DNA of 64,000 bases from Candidatus Mycoplasma haematobovis. Lineage in GTDB: Bacteria; Bacillota_I; Bacilli_A; Mycoplasmatales; Mycoplasmoidaceae. The notes under the pieces are model-generated. The model had not been told where the DNA came from and made no database searches. It was given only the letters and a program-made list of their open reading frames with translations. The stretch lies in contig NZ_LWUJ01000011.1 of the NCBI RefSeq assembly GCF_001645765.1, positions 124,001-188,000 of the forward strand. Direction: 5' to 3'. Both the position numbers and the translations under genes were made by a program. Positions 47,654 through 57,307 of this stretch are shown here, piece after piece; position 1 is the first letter of the stretch, and every line of letters starts with the position of its first letter.

Positions 47654-48587
47654 CCAAAGAGTTTAAATAATTTTTTATGGCTATAGCTGCTGTCGCGCCA
47701 TCACTAATAGCAGTTACTACTTGTCTAAGGCCTTTAGAAATTATATCTCCCGCAGCATAAAGTCCTTCTTCAGAAGTTCTCATATTTTCATTTACTTTAA
47801 TAAATCCTCCTTCATCTCTTTCGAGATTTAAAGAACTAAGAAAAGAGCTTTCGGGAATTAACCCTACATAAAAAAAAACACAATCACCTTCTATTAATTT
47901 CTCATTTTCCCCCTTAATTATTAAACCCCTTACTACTTCATTTTCTACTTTAACTTCTGTTGGAATATATGGAGTATTAACAATGATGTTGTTAATACTT
48001 TTCATTTTCTTAACACTTACTGCATCTGCTCTAAATTCATTTCTTCTATGAACTAAATTAACTTTAGATGTAATATCAGATAAATAAATAGCTTCCTCTA
48101 CAGCAGAATTCCCCCCACCTACTACCACAACATTTTTTCCTTTGTACAAATTACCATCACATATTGCACAATATGAAACTCCTTTTCCATAATATTCCTT
48201 AACATTAGGAATATCTAGCACTCTTTCTTTCATGCCTGAAGCTATGAGTACTGTTTTGGATCTATATACTTTATTTTCTGAATATACTCTTCATTCCCCC
48301 CCTTCTTTCTTAAGATCTATTACTTCTCCTCAAAATTGTTGTACTTCATTATCTAGAGCCTGTTTCAGCATTTTCTCAGCTAAATCAGGGCCTAAATTTT
48401 CTAAATATCCTGGATAGTTTTCAATTGATTGAGTTTTATTTAACTTTCCTCCTGGGTATTCCTTCTCTATGAAAGCTGTTTTTAAACAAGCTCTAGTAGC
48501 ATAAATAGCTGCCGTTAAGGAGGCAGGACCTCCTCCTATTATGAATAAATCAAATAATGTTTCATGAGTCTTTTTCCCCGATTGCAT
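47640..48587 (-). CDS. trxB: Thioredoxin reductase
   Basis: FAD enzyme that reduces thioredoxin with NADPH. The 315-residue protein has FIIGGGPASLTAAIYA, the redox site CAICDG, the NADPH motif VVVGGGNSAVEEA and the FAD-binding YAAGDIISKGLRQVVTAISDG. It heads the leftward pair trxB-guaA, just downstream of tRNA-Ile(UAU). GapN is a likely NADPH source. Confidence 0.95.
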
Positions 48588-48594
48588 ACAAAAA

Positions 48595-48670
48595 TGGTGG
48601 GGCTAACGGGGCTCGAACCCATAACCTTACCCTTATAAGAGGTACGCTCCGCCGATTGAGCTATAGCCCC
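48595..48670 (-). tRNA. tRNA-Ile (UAU)
   Basis: A 76-base cloverleaf with encoded CCA. Acceptor GGGGCTA/TAGCCCC, anticodon stem TACCT/GGGTA, loop CTTATAA, so positions 34-36 read TAT. This reads AUA directly and does not need lysidine modification of a CAU anticodon. It lies seven bases upstream of trxB on the same strand and may be co-transcribed. Confidence 0.93.
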
Positions 48671-48719
48671 ATCTTACTAGAAAACTATATATTATTTTTA
48701 TATTAAAATTAGATATTGG

Positions 48720-50036
48720 GTGTCGGGCTTTAACATTGTAGCTTTTTTAAATAAAAAGCGAATTAATGAACCTCTTACTGAACTGGAGATAAAGAGTTTT
48801 GTGCGATCTGTAGCGGATGGTACACTTCCTAACTATCAAATTTCTGCTTTTTTAATGGCAGTGTGTATTAATGGTCTTAGTGCACAAGAAACTACTTGGC
48901 TTACTTTGGCTATGGCTGAGTCAGGTGATTTTCTTTTGCCTTTGCCAAATAAGAAAGAAGGAGAGATATATGTAGATAAGCACTCTTCTGGAGGTATAGG
49001 TGATAAAACTTCATTAATTTTGTTACCTATATTAGCCGCCGGAGGACTTAATGTAGTTAAGTCTGCTGGAAGAGGATTGGGTTTTACTGGCGGAACAATA
49101 GATAAGCTTTCTTCTATTTCTGTAGATACTGATATTCCTTTAGAGGAAGCTTTCAAAATCTTAGAGAAAACAAAGATATTTATTATTGCTCAAAGTAAGA
49201 ATATTTCTCCTGTAGACAAAATTTTTTATCAAATAAGAGATGTAACAGCTACAGTTGAAAACGTACCATTAATAGCTTCCTCAATAATGTCTAAGAAGTT
49301 GTCTTTAAATTTAGATCATTTATTCTTAGATGTTAAGTATGGAAGTGGTGCTTTTTGTAAGACTTTCGAATATGCACAAGAGTTAGCAGCACTTATGTAT
49401 TCTATTGGTAAATTAGCAGGACTTGAAGTAAGTGTACATATTACTTCTATGCAACAGCCATTGGGAAATTGTGTAGGTAATGCTATTGAATTATTAGAAG
49501 CACAAAAATTTTTAGCTGGGGAAGAAGTAGCTTCAGATTTGAAAGAATTTATTACTACTTTTGCTACAGATATCTTCCTACTTACCGGTCTATTTAATAA
49601 TAAAGCAAGTGCATTAGCAAGAGTAGAAGAGATATTGAAAAATAAAGAAGCATTAAAGGTTAGTGAAAATTGATTTAAAGAACAAAAAGGAGATATAGAT
49701 AGTTACATCTCAAGAAAGTACTTTAATCCAAAGCATAAAAAAGATTTGTTATCCCCTAGTGAGGGATATTTAAATTTTAAAAATAATGAAGTTATAGGTT
49801 GGTTAGCAAATGAGCTGGGAGCTGGGAGAACTTCGGTAGAATCAAGTATAGATATGCATGCAGGATTTAAATTTCATAAAAAAATTAATGATTATGTAAA
49901 AAAAGATGATTTGCTATTAACTATGTATTCCTCTTCACCCATAAAAGATTCAATAGTTGAGAAAATGCTTGAAAATATGGAATTTAATTCAGTAGCAAAT
50001 GAAATAAACAGATTGATTGTGCAATATGAAGGCTAG
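48720..50036 (+). CDS. deoA: Pyrimidine-nucleoside (thymidine) phosphorylase
   Basis: Phosphorolyses thymidine, deoxyuridine or uridine for base salvage. The 438-residue protein shows VRSVADGTLPNYQISAFLMA, DKHSSGGIGDKTSLILLPILAA, SAGRGLGFTGGTIDKLSS, and the C-terminal RTSVESSIDMHAGFKFHKK region. GTG 48720 is the family-consistent start. The end overlaps the rpoD start by 11 bases. It divides from the tRNA-Ile gene over about 50 bases. Confidence 0.92.
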
Positions 50037-51567
50037 TAAGGATACTAAACCTAAACCTAAACCTAAACCTAAACCTAAACCTAAACCTAAACCTAAACCG
50101 AAGGCTACAAAAAAATCAAAAGTTGAAGAACCTAAGATAGTAATGCCCCCTAAGAGAAGGGGAAGGGTTGCAAAAAGAGGAGATAATTTCCATAAAGTTT
50201 ATGAGAAAATTCTTGAAATAAAGCAGGAGTTAGAGGATACTAAGCAAAAATTTGTTGAGGATGCGGCAGAAATCAAAAGTTTTGTTTTTGAAGCTAATAC
50301 TAAAAGGATTAAGTTTGATTCGAAGACAGCAATAACTAAGTTACTTGATCCATTAATTAATCAGGCATACAACGTAAGAAAAGGTAGATTTAAGCTTTCG
50401 AAAGAGTCGCTAATATTGGCTCTTGAAGACTACATGCCTATTCCTGATGAAAAGTGAGAAGAAATAGCACAAAAACTTTCACTTAAGAATATCAATATTG
50501 AAGAGCTTACAGAAGAGGAAGAAATAGCACACTATGAATATCAAGATGGAAAGAGTTTAGAGGATTCAAAAATGGATGGTAGAGAGAGGGGGGCTAGTGA
50601 TACTTCCAAATCTTTCTTATCTACTTTACATTTTTCAAAAATGCTTACTTCTGATGAAGAGAAGAAGTTAGCAAAACTTATGGATAATCCAGATACTAGA
50701 GAATTTGCTACTAAGCAATTAATGACCTCAAACTTGAGGTTAGTTATTTCAATTGCTAAGAAATATTTGAATAGGGGCTTTAATTTAGGAGATTTAGTTC
50801 AAGAAGGAGTATTTGGATTAATGAAGTCTATTTCTAAGTTTGATTACAAATTTGGTAATAAATTCTCTACTTATGCCACTTGATGAATAAGACAAGCCAT
50901 TACCAGAGCTATAGCTGATCAATCAAGAATTATTAGAGTTCCAGTACATATGGTTGAAATAATTAATAAATATGTCAAAGCTGAAAAAGATTTAATACTA
51001 GAGCATGGTGTAGAGCCTACTATTGAACAATTAGCTCAAGAGATGCAAAAATATAATCCTCAATTTACCGTTCAGAAAATTAGCGATATCAAGAAATTAA
51101 ATATTGATTTAGTTTCTTTAGATAAGCCTATTGCACATAATGAAACAACTAATTTTTCAGACTTTGTACAAGATACTGATTTACAAAGTCCTGAAGAAGT
51201 AGCAGCCCAAACACATAAATCAATGGTATTGCAAGAGTTTCTTAAATCAACTTTAGATGACGATGAATTAACAATAATTCATATGCATTATGGATTAGGG
51301 AAATTTAAGAGTCAATATACTGTTGAACAAATAGTAAGTGAGAAATTACTTAATCCAAAGAATAAAGGAATGCTTAAGAATAAATCTATTAATTTAGTTA
51401 TTAATAATATGCTTTCTAAACAGAAAACTATGAAGCCCGAAGAGTGGAATAAAGAGAAGTCAAAAGTAGAAAATTTTGTTAAGAAAAAAATATCTCAATC
51501 TTTGAGAAAGCTTAAAAAGCCTTCCAAAAATGGGAAATATAAGGCAATTCTTGGTATTGGTAGTTAA
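50026..51567 (+). CDS. rpoD: RNA polymerase primary sigma factor RpoD, unusual region 4
   Basis: Directs promoter recognition. The 513-residue protein begins with a (Lys-Pro)9 tract, then a basic linker and a region-1.1-like domain. Regions 2-3 are canonical: [60 protein letters not shown]. Region 4 is not: after [16 protein letters not shown] and [12 protein letters not shown], about 40 Lys/Asn-rich residues separate this from the final SQSLRKLKK, and the TRERVRQIE recognition helix is missing. ATG 50026 is preferred over an in-frame TTG at 50017. Probably the only housekeeping sigma factor. Confidence 0.9.
50047..50100 (+). repeat. Hexanucleotide repeat: eight AAACCT plus one AAACCG
   Basis: Nine perfect or near-perfect six-base units encode nine Lys-Pro pairs at the N-terminus of RpoD. 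Being a multiple of three, copy-number change would alter tract length without breaking the frame. Confidence 0.97.
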
Positions 51568-51605
51568 TTAAATAAATTTATTGAAAATTAAAAAAAATAT
51601 TTGGA

Positions 51606-52846
51606 ACAAACAACATCTACTTATGGGTTGGAGATCTGGGGACGTTTGTCTTTGATATAGGAGTTGCTTTATTCATCCTTAAAGGTTTATTCACTGAAAT
51701 TGAAGAAGTAATTACTAATTCTACAAAAGAAATTCCAGAAACTTGGGTTCCAGCACCAGTAAGTAGTACTGAAAAATAAAATTGATGAAGAGAAAAAGAG
51801 CTAAGAATAAAATAGAGACTCAAGAAATCTATTCAATTTTAAATTTTTAGAACTTGTGCCAATGGAACAGACAGAACACTTGACTATCAAATTCCAGAGT
51901 AAGAAAATGTTTTACCAAATGATATATCGGAACTAGCTTTCACGTAATTTGAAGATATAGATTTTCTCGAAAAAAACAACACTTACAATCAATTAATACC
52001 ATATCACAATACAGATTATTTAAGAGAAAAACATAAAGAAAATTGCGAAAGATATGTTAAAGGAGAAAGAATGGTGACAATTGTGATACAGGAGATAAGT
52101 ATGGTTATTTTGATATGAATATTGCTCAAGAAGAATTAAGAGCTAATGAAGGCACTGTGTTAGGAAACAAACAAAAGAACTTAAATTATTCTATTCAGCA
52201 TTTAATTTCTTAGACCGAAGTAAAGTAGATGTTGGCAAACATTTTGCTGATTTTTTAGTATTAGAGATTGAATTTATTAATGAAGATACGGCCAGAAAAG
52301 CAATTAACTATTTTACAGATAAATACAACGGTGACAACCGCCTAATTAATCTATTGGCTAAGCCTTTAGAGGAAAAATATAAATCATGATTTGAGTTACA
52401 AAACTCACTAGATAATTTCTACCCTCTGGCTTATCTAGTAGAGGGAAAGGGTGAATTTGAACAAACAAAAGTAGCTTCTAGATTAGGGGGATTGTGTAGT
52501 ACTAAAAAAATTACTTCTTGAGGATGACAGTTGCCTAAATTTATTTGATATGGAGAGGAGCACAAAGAAATTGGCTATTTTTATCCATATTGGAAATAAT
52601 CCCTTAGGAGGGGGTTTCTGGAGGATTATGTGTTTATGGTGATGACAATTTACTTGGAGCGCTTGTTTAAGGTAGCTACAGTAGTAGTTGAGCACAACCA
52701 CTTAGAAATGCCGGTACTAAAAAAAGGACACATGGGGTTGATACTCATGCATATGATTTAATAGCAGGAGTTTCAGGACAATTAAACTCTTACAAATAAC
52801 AGGTATAGAAGTATGTTTTTAATAAAGGTGGAGAAACCTGATTTGA
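51606..52846 (+). pseudogene. Decayed DUF31-family protease gene (copy 1)
   Basis: Fragments of the DUF31 protein can be followed in several frames. The N-terminal hydrophobic segment (LGTFVFDIGVALFILKGLF) runs to a TAA at 51777; a remnant of the GTGW-LDY strand lies near 51870-51900; the Asp strand HFADFLVLEIEF is clear at about 52240; FGHFYPYW-like sequence lies before a shifted GGLCVYGDDNLLGALV (Ser strand); an SYK-QV tail ends near 52846. At least four stops or shifts break it and no start codon is evident. The AT-rich DNA after rpoD (51568-51605) shows no leader repeat. Confidence 0.85.
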
Positions 52847-52886
52847 GTAGAATTGGAAATTGCAAGAAAAACAATTAAATTAAGCT

Positions 52887-53490
52887 TTAAATATAGAAAA
52901 GTCGATAGATAATAGTTTTTCTTAAAGGACTATTGATTACTTTAGTGAACTTATTATATTTGTTGCAATCATCAAATCTGAATGAGACCCATCATCTAAA
53001 TATTGTAGGAACATCAATAAATTCACGTCATTTTTTTGAAAAATCTTCTTCATCGATTGAGGCATCACTAAGTTTTTTAAATGTGGTTACTATTTTAGTT
53101 TTCATTTTTTGAAGCCTTTCTTTGGTTTCTTTTAATTCCGAATTAAGTTTTGATATTTTTTCAATTTGTTCTTTATTTTCATCGGTCTTAAATAATAAGT
53201 AGCTAAACCTCCTATATCGAATAGATAAATAGATGCTAGTTTAGTTTTTCCTATCGGTATTCTTTAATTTTTACGTAAGGTGTTTCTTTAAGAAATTGCT
53301 CAATTTTTTCAAAACACTCTATTTTTGATTGGGATTTAACGTTTTTTGTTAATTTTTGTAAAAGCTCTCCATACTTTTGACCCTCTTTATTTAACTTATT
53401 TACAAGCTCTTGTTTTTTCGTATTTAATTTTTCTATTAGCTCTTCTTGTTTGTTGACATTTCTTAAAGAAGGAAAAATGAGAAAAGACAA
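52887..53490 (-). pseudogene. Decayed coiled-coil gene(s) on minus strand within the DUF31 array
   Basis: Three consecutive pieces in three frames give sensible peptides. A 79-residue ORF (53251-53490, TTG start) is a Lys/Glu-rich coiled coil (EELIEKLNTKKQELVNKLNK). Next, IGKTKLASIYLFDIGGLATYYL is a membrane-segment-like stretch without start. A third frame gives a Lys/Glu-rich helix (NKEQIEKISKLNSELKETKE) to a WREF-type tail ending at TAA 52887. It may be one broken membrane-anchored coiled-coil gene or two neighbours. Family unknown. Confidence 0.5.
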
Positions 53491-54036
53491 TTACAAAGAT
53501 TTTGCAGTTATTCAAGTTAAATTTAAGAATCAAAATTATACTGAAAAAGCAACTGGCAATTTTTGTGGAAAGTATTTAGAAAGCTTTAGGAAACCTCTTG
53601 GCATTTTTCCTTGAGAAAGAGAATTGCCTAAAAAAGAAGAGCACTTAAAGAATAATAAATATAGCCTAGGATATGAAGTACGTGTTAGCGCTACAAAGTA
53701 TGATAATCGAAATGAAAAATTATTAAATGGAATTGAATAAATCTAAAGCGTGTAGATCATTTTTATTTGCTTAAAAATTTCGATATGAACTGTGGTGTAT
53801 CGGGCAGATTGGTTATCGATGGAAATGGATATATTTTAGGAGTCAAAAGTTTGGCAAGCGCAAATAAAGATAGATCTTTAGTAGTTCAATTAAGATCAGA
53901 AGAACTTAATAACGATCGTATCAAAACTCCAAAATACGATTTAGTTGTGGGAGGTGGCGAAGATCAAACAAGTTCTTACAAAGAACAAGTAGTGAAATAC
54001 ATTCTTAATGAAGGAAGAAGAACTTTATTAAGTTAA
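53477..54036 (+). pseudogene. Truncated DUF31-family protease gene (copy 2)
   Basis: Only the C-terminal half remains. The first piece (53477-53740) starts MRKDNYKDFAVIQVKF, the Asp strand, and runs through a FGYP-like segment (LGYEVRVSATKYDN) to a TAA. After a deletion of about 100 codons the second piece (53767-54036) has the Ser strand NCGVSGRLVIDGNGYILGVK and the tail KTPKYDLVVGGGEDQTSSYKEQVVKYILNEGRR. The His region is absent. A run of seven G (54040-54046) follows the stop. Confidence 0.85.
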
Positions 54037-54080
54037 AGAGGGGGGGTGACAACGAACAGAAAGAACCACTGTAAATTAAC

Positions 54081-54130
54081 TTAGACAGGCATCAATAAAG
54101 GCAAAAGTTTATTGTTTTTTAAAGAATAAA
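54081..54130 (+). repeat. Leader repeat upstream of intact DUF31 gene (unit A)
   Basis: A 50-base stretch identical to 55732-55781 that ends 16 bases before the DUF31 start at 54147. It contains the core GCATCAATAAAGGC, then an AT-rich part with six T. A diverged copy precedes the fifth gene. The conserved position suggests a promoter or 5' untranslated element shared by the family. Confidence 0.85.
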
Positions 54131-54146
54131 AGAATAAACACTTTCA

Positions 54147-55724
54147 ATGATGGCTGTAAGTTTTAAAACTGGTGGAGCTTTAATTTTAACGGCATCTACA
54201 GCTATTTTTGCCTTTAAGCAATTAGCTACAGATGCTGATTTAGTAGTAGATTCTTCTAATTCAAGGCAAATAGAAAATACTTCTGATGTTTATTCATCTG
54301 AGCCAGATCCATCAAATGAAATAGAGGATGAAATTTCTTGAGAATCAGAAGAGATAATAGATGAATCACGTAAAACAGTTGGATTAGGGGATTCAGATAA
54401 TGGATCACCTTGGCCTACAAAGTACAAATATTTGTCAAATAACAATAGACATGATTTTCTTTTAAAGCCTTATTCAGAACAAGAGAAAAAGGTAAAGAGG
54501 GCAGAAGCTGAAAGGATTTATGAAACTTTAAATGATTTCACATTTAAGTTCTTTATGCCTTGTGGATTTGGGACAGGATGAATATTAGACTATGAAATTC
54601 CTAAAGATCCTAATAAGTATCCCACAAAATGATATATTGCAACTAATGCACACGTAATTTGAAGGATTAATTTTGAAGATAATCCTTACAAACAAAAATT
54701 AACAAAGGATAAATCATGAACAGAGCATTTAAGAACAAAATATAAGGAAGAATACGAGAAAGTCAAGAATTATTCAGGACCCGTAAGGGATAAATGTAAA
54801 GCAGTAGATAAGTTTGGTTATGTTGACTTTAATATTTCACAAGGAAGAACAGGAATAGCAAGAAAAGCCGATGTTGGTGGCGTTGTTCAAAAACAAATAA
54901 ATGCACCTAAGTTATTCTATGGCGCATTTAATTTCTTAAATCCAGAAGTTGCAGCAAATCACCAAATACCTAAGAACCATTTTGCCGATTTTGCAGTATT
55001 AGAGATTGAATTTACTGATCCAACAGTTGCAAAAGTAGCGACAAACGATTTTGTATCTAAATACAAAAATAAACCAGATGCTATTAATGTACTTGGTAAG
55101 CCAATAGAAGAAAAATATGAAAAAAAAGAAGATCTTTGAGCAGCAAGGGATAACTACTATATTTTTGGTTACCCTATTATGGTAGGTACAGATAAATGAG
55201 TTCCAACTGCAAATTTCAATAATAATACAGCAATTGCTTCACATTTATTTGACTGGGAGTATGGACCAGAAGAAAAAGCAAAAAGATACAAAGGATTTGT
55301 TGATGTTAAAGATAGTGGAGGATATTATCATGGTAGCAGTAGACAAAAATTTAATTGAAATGGCGAATATTATTACGAATTTGGACACCGTTACAAATTT
55401 AGAGAAAATCCATTAGCACCAGGGTCATCTGGCGCAATGTATGTTGATGGAGAAGGGACTGCAGTTGGTATGATTGTTCGAACTAGCGGTAATAAGTATG
55501 GAGATAATGGTAATGGAGGATCTAGTTCTTGAGCACAACCTTTTAGAAGTAATGGAACTGTAGAAGTTAATGGAGTTAAGACACCTAAGTATGATTTAAT
55601 CTCAGGAGTTGAAGGACAAATAGGCTCTTACAAACAACAAGTAGAGGAATACATTCTTAATCAGGGAAGAAGTACTTGATTGAGTGAGAAAGCAGGTTGA
55701 AAACCAACAAAAGCAGTTTCTTAA
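54147..55724 (+). CDS. DUF31-family (Mycoplasma Ig-protease-like) serine protease, intact (copy 3)
   Basis: A 525-residue exported or membrane-anchored protein. The N-terminus (TGGALILTASTAIFAFKQL) is a hydrophobic anchor, followed by a low-complexity Ser/Glu linker. The protease domain shows PCGFGTGWILDYEIP, catalytic His about residue 169 in YIATNAHVIW, Asp about 281 in HFADFAVLEIEF, and Ser about 428 in LAPGSSGAMYVDGEG, a chymotrypsin-like triad order. All breaks are TGA Trp codons. Start ATG 54147; ATG 54150 aligns with the start of copy 5. A conserved leader repeat lies upstream. By family, the target may be host immunoglobulin or another surface-accessible protein; this is inference. 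Confidence 0.85.
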
Positions 55725-55731
55725 AATCAGC

Positions 55732-55781
55732 TTAGACAGGCATCAATAAAGGCAAAAGTTTATTGTTTTTTAAAGAATAAA
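55732..55781 (+). repeat. Leader repeat upstream of DUF31 copy 4 (unit B)
   Basis: Identical over 50 bases to 54081-54130 and placed 12 bases before the ATG at 55794, while the flanking coding regions differ. This implies recent duplication or gene conversion of the leader, or strong selection on it. Confidence 0.85.
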
Positions 55782-55793
55782 TCGATATTTGCT

Positions 55794-57183
55794 ATGAAGT
55801 TGAGAACTGGAATTTTATTTGGTTTTAGAGGATTATTTCCAGAAGAAAGTCAAGTTATTTCTGAAAATTTAAATAAAGAGAAAGATGTTACTTATGAAAG
55901 TTCATATCAAGAACCGACTTTAATTAAAGGAGCGGTTGATATTCCAAGAGAGGTAGCTCCTTTTCTTATAGGAAATCCACAAGGAAAATATGATTGAGGA
56001 GTTGGATATACCCAGGAACAGAAAGAGCAAAATAGAAAAGATGCTGAAAAAATCTATGGTACTTTAGATGACTATACCTTTAAGCTTTATTTGCCTTGCA
56101 CTGTAGGTACTGGTTGAATATTAGACTATCAAATCCTTCAAAATAAAGAAAAATATCCTACAAAATGATACATTGCAACAAACATGCATGTTATTTGAAG
56201 ACTTAAATTCTCTAACAAAAATAATGATTATGGAGAGACTTTGATGTATTCAAATACAGATTATTTAAGAAATCGAAGCGCAGAAGGAAATGCCAAAAAT
56301 TATGAAGGAAAAGTAAGAGACAAATGTGAAAATATAGAGAAAACCGGTTATTTTGATATGAATTTTGGAAATGAAAAAACATGAAAGCAAGGTAGACAAA
56401 GTGAATTTGGTGCAATTGATTTCCTAGAAGGAGAAAGCAAGAAGGTTGCAGGTGAATATCATTTTGCCGATTTTGCAGTATTAGAGATTGAATTTACTAG
56501 CTCCGAAGAAGCAAAAACCGCAACAAATGGTTTTGCTGAAAAATACAAAATTGGGGGGTGAAGCCGAACCTATTAGATTCGGTAGGTCATTAGAAAAAAA
56601 ATATGCGACAAAAAAGGATCTTTGATAAGCCAAAGACAATTACTATATTCTTGCTTATCCTGTCTTAAAAAAGAACGGCAATGAACATTGAAAACAAACA
56701 AGAAATTTTGATGAAGAAACAACAATTGCATCTCATTTATTAGGAAATAGTTGAGATTGAAAAACAGCAAAAAAGGAGCATAGCGACTATAGAGGATTTG
56801 TTAGCGCCAAAAGAACTTCTCCTTGAGGAACAACCAGATACACTCCCGCATTTAAATGAAATGGACAAATTTATGAAGAGTTTGGGCACAATTATGAGTT
56901 TGATCATCATCCAATGGCAGGAGGTTCTTCTGGCGGAATATTTGTAGATTCAGATGGCTATGCAGTTGGAATTATTAATGTAACTAGCGAAAATGAATAT
57001 GGTACTGGAGGAATTAAATCTTGAGCTCTACCATTCAGAAGCGAAGGTAACGTAGAAGTTGAAGGGAAAGTTACTCCTCGATATAACTTAATCCTAGGGG
57101 GATTTGAAGGGCAAAAGAGATCATATTTTAGTCAAGTAAAACAGCACATTCTTGATAAAGGAGGTAAAAGATGATTAAGTTAA
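55794..57183 (+). pseudogene. DUF31-family protease gene broken at a G6 tract and by a nonsense codon (copy 4)
   Basis: From ATG 55794 the frame gives a short, non-hydrophobic N-terminus, then LYLPCTVGTGWILDYQI, the His strand YIATNMHVIWRL and the Asp strand FADFAVLEIEF. At six G (56553-56558) it shifts and closes at TAG 56574. Removing one G would restore the family sequence, but TAA at 56626 then interrupts the LW(A/K)A(R/K)DN segment seen in copies 3 and 5. Downstream, the third frame is intact to 57183 and includes the Ser strand MAGGSSGGIFVDSDGYAVG. Catalytic residues all survive, so decay is recent. Confidence 0.85.
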
Positions 57184-57248
57184 AGCGGAAGATTGCAACT
57201 AAAAGAATTAATACCTTCAAAACCTAGGAATTAAAGCACTTTAAATAA

Positions 57249-57262
57249 GCATCAATAAAGGC
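57249..57262 (+). repeat. Diverged leader element upstream of DUF31 copy 5 (unit C)
   Basis: GCATCAATAAAGGC is shared exactly with the two 50-base leaders; the surrounding bases (57241-57297) are similar but diverged. It lies 45 bases before ATG 57308, close to the spacing in the other two copies (44 and 40 bases). Confidence 0.8.
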
Positions 57263-57307
57263 GAAATCTGATTTTTCAAAAGAATAAAAAAATAGATTTT
57301 GTCAAGA

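Noticed and set aside
48836-49156. Minus-strand ORF inside deoA
   Set aside because: Overlaps a conserved enzyme core and has no recognisable motif or own context.
50040-50100. AAACCT array as a CRISPR or telomere-like element
   Set aside because: Units are contiguous without spacers and in frame within rpoD; it is a simple coding repeat.
50580-50600. G6 run in rpoD, and other G5-G6 runs in recA, gapN, ktrB and thrS, as phase-variable tracts
   Set aside because: The frames stay intact across these runs and the genes are housekeeping; only the DUF31 runs coincide with frame loss.
55234-55416. Plus-strand ORF within DUF31 copy 3 as a frameshift point
   Set aside because: The main frame is open through this stretch with family motifs; the ORF is an off-frame shadow.
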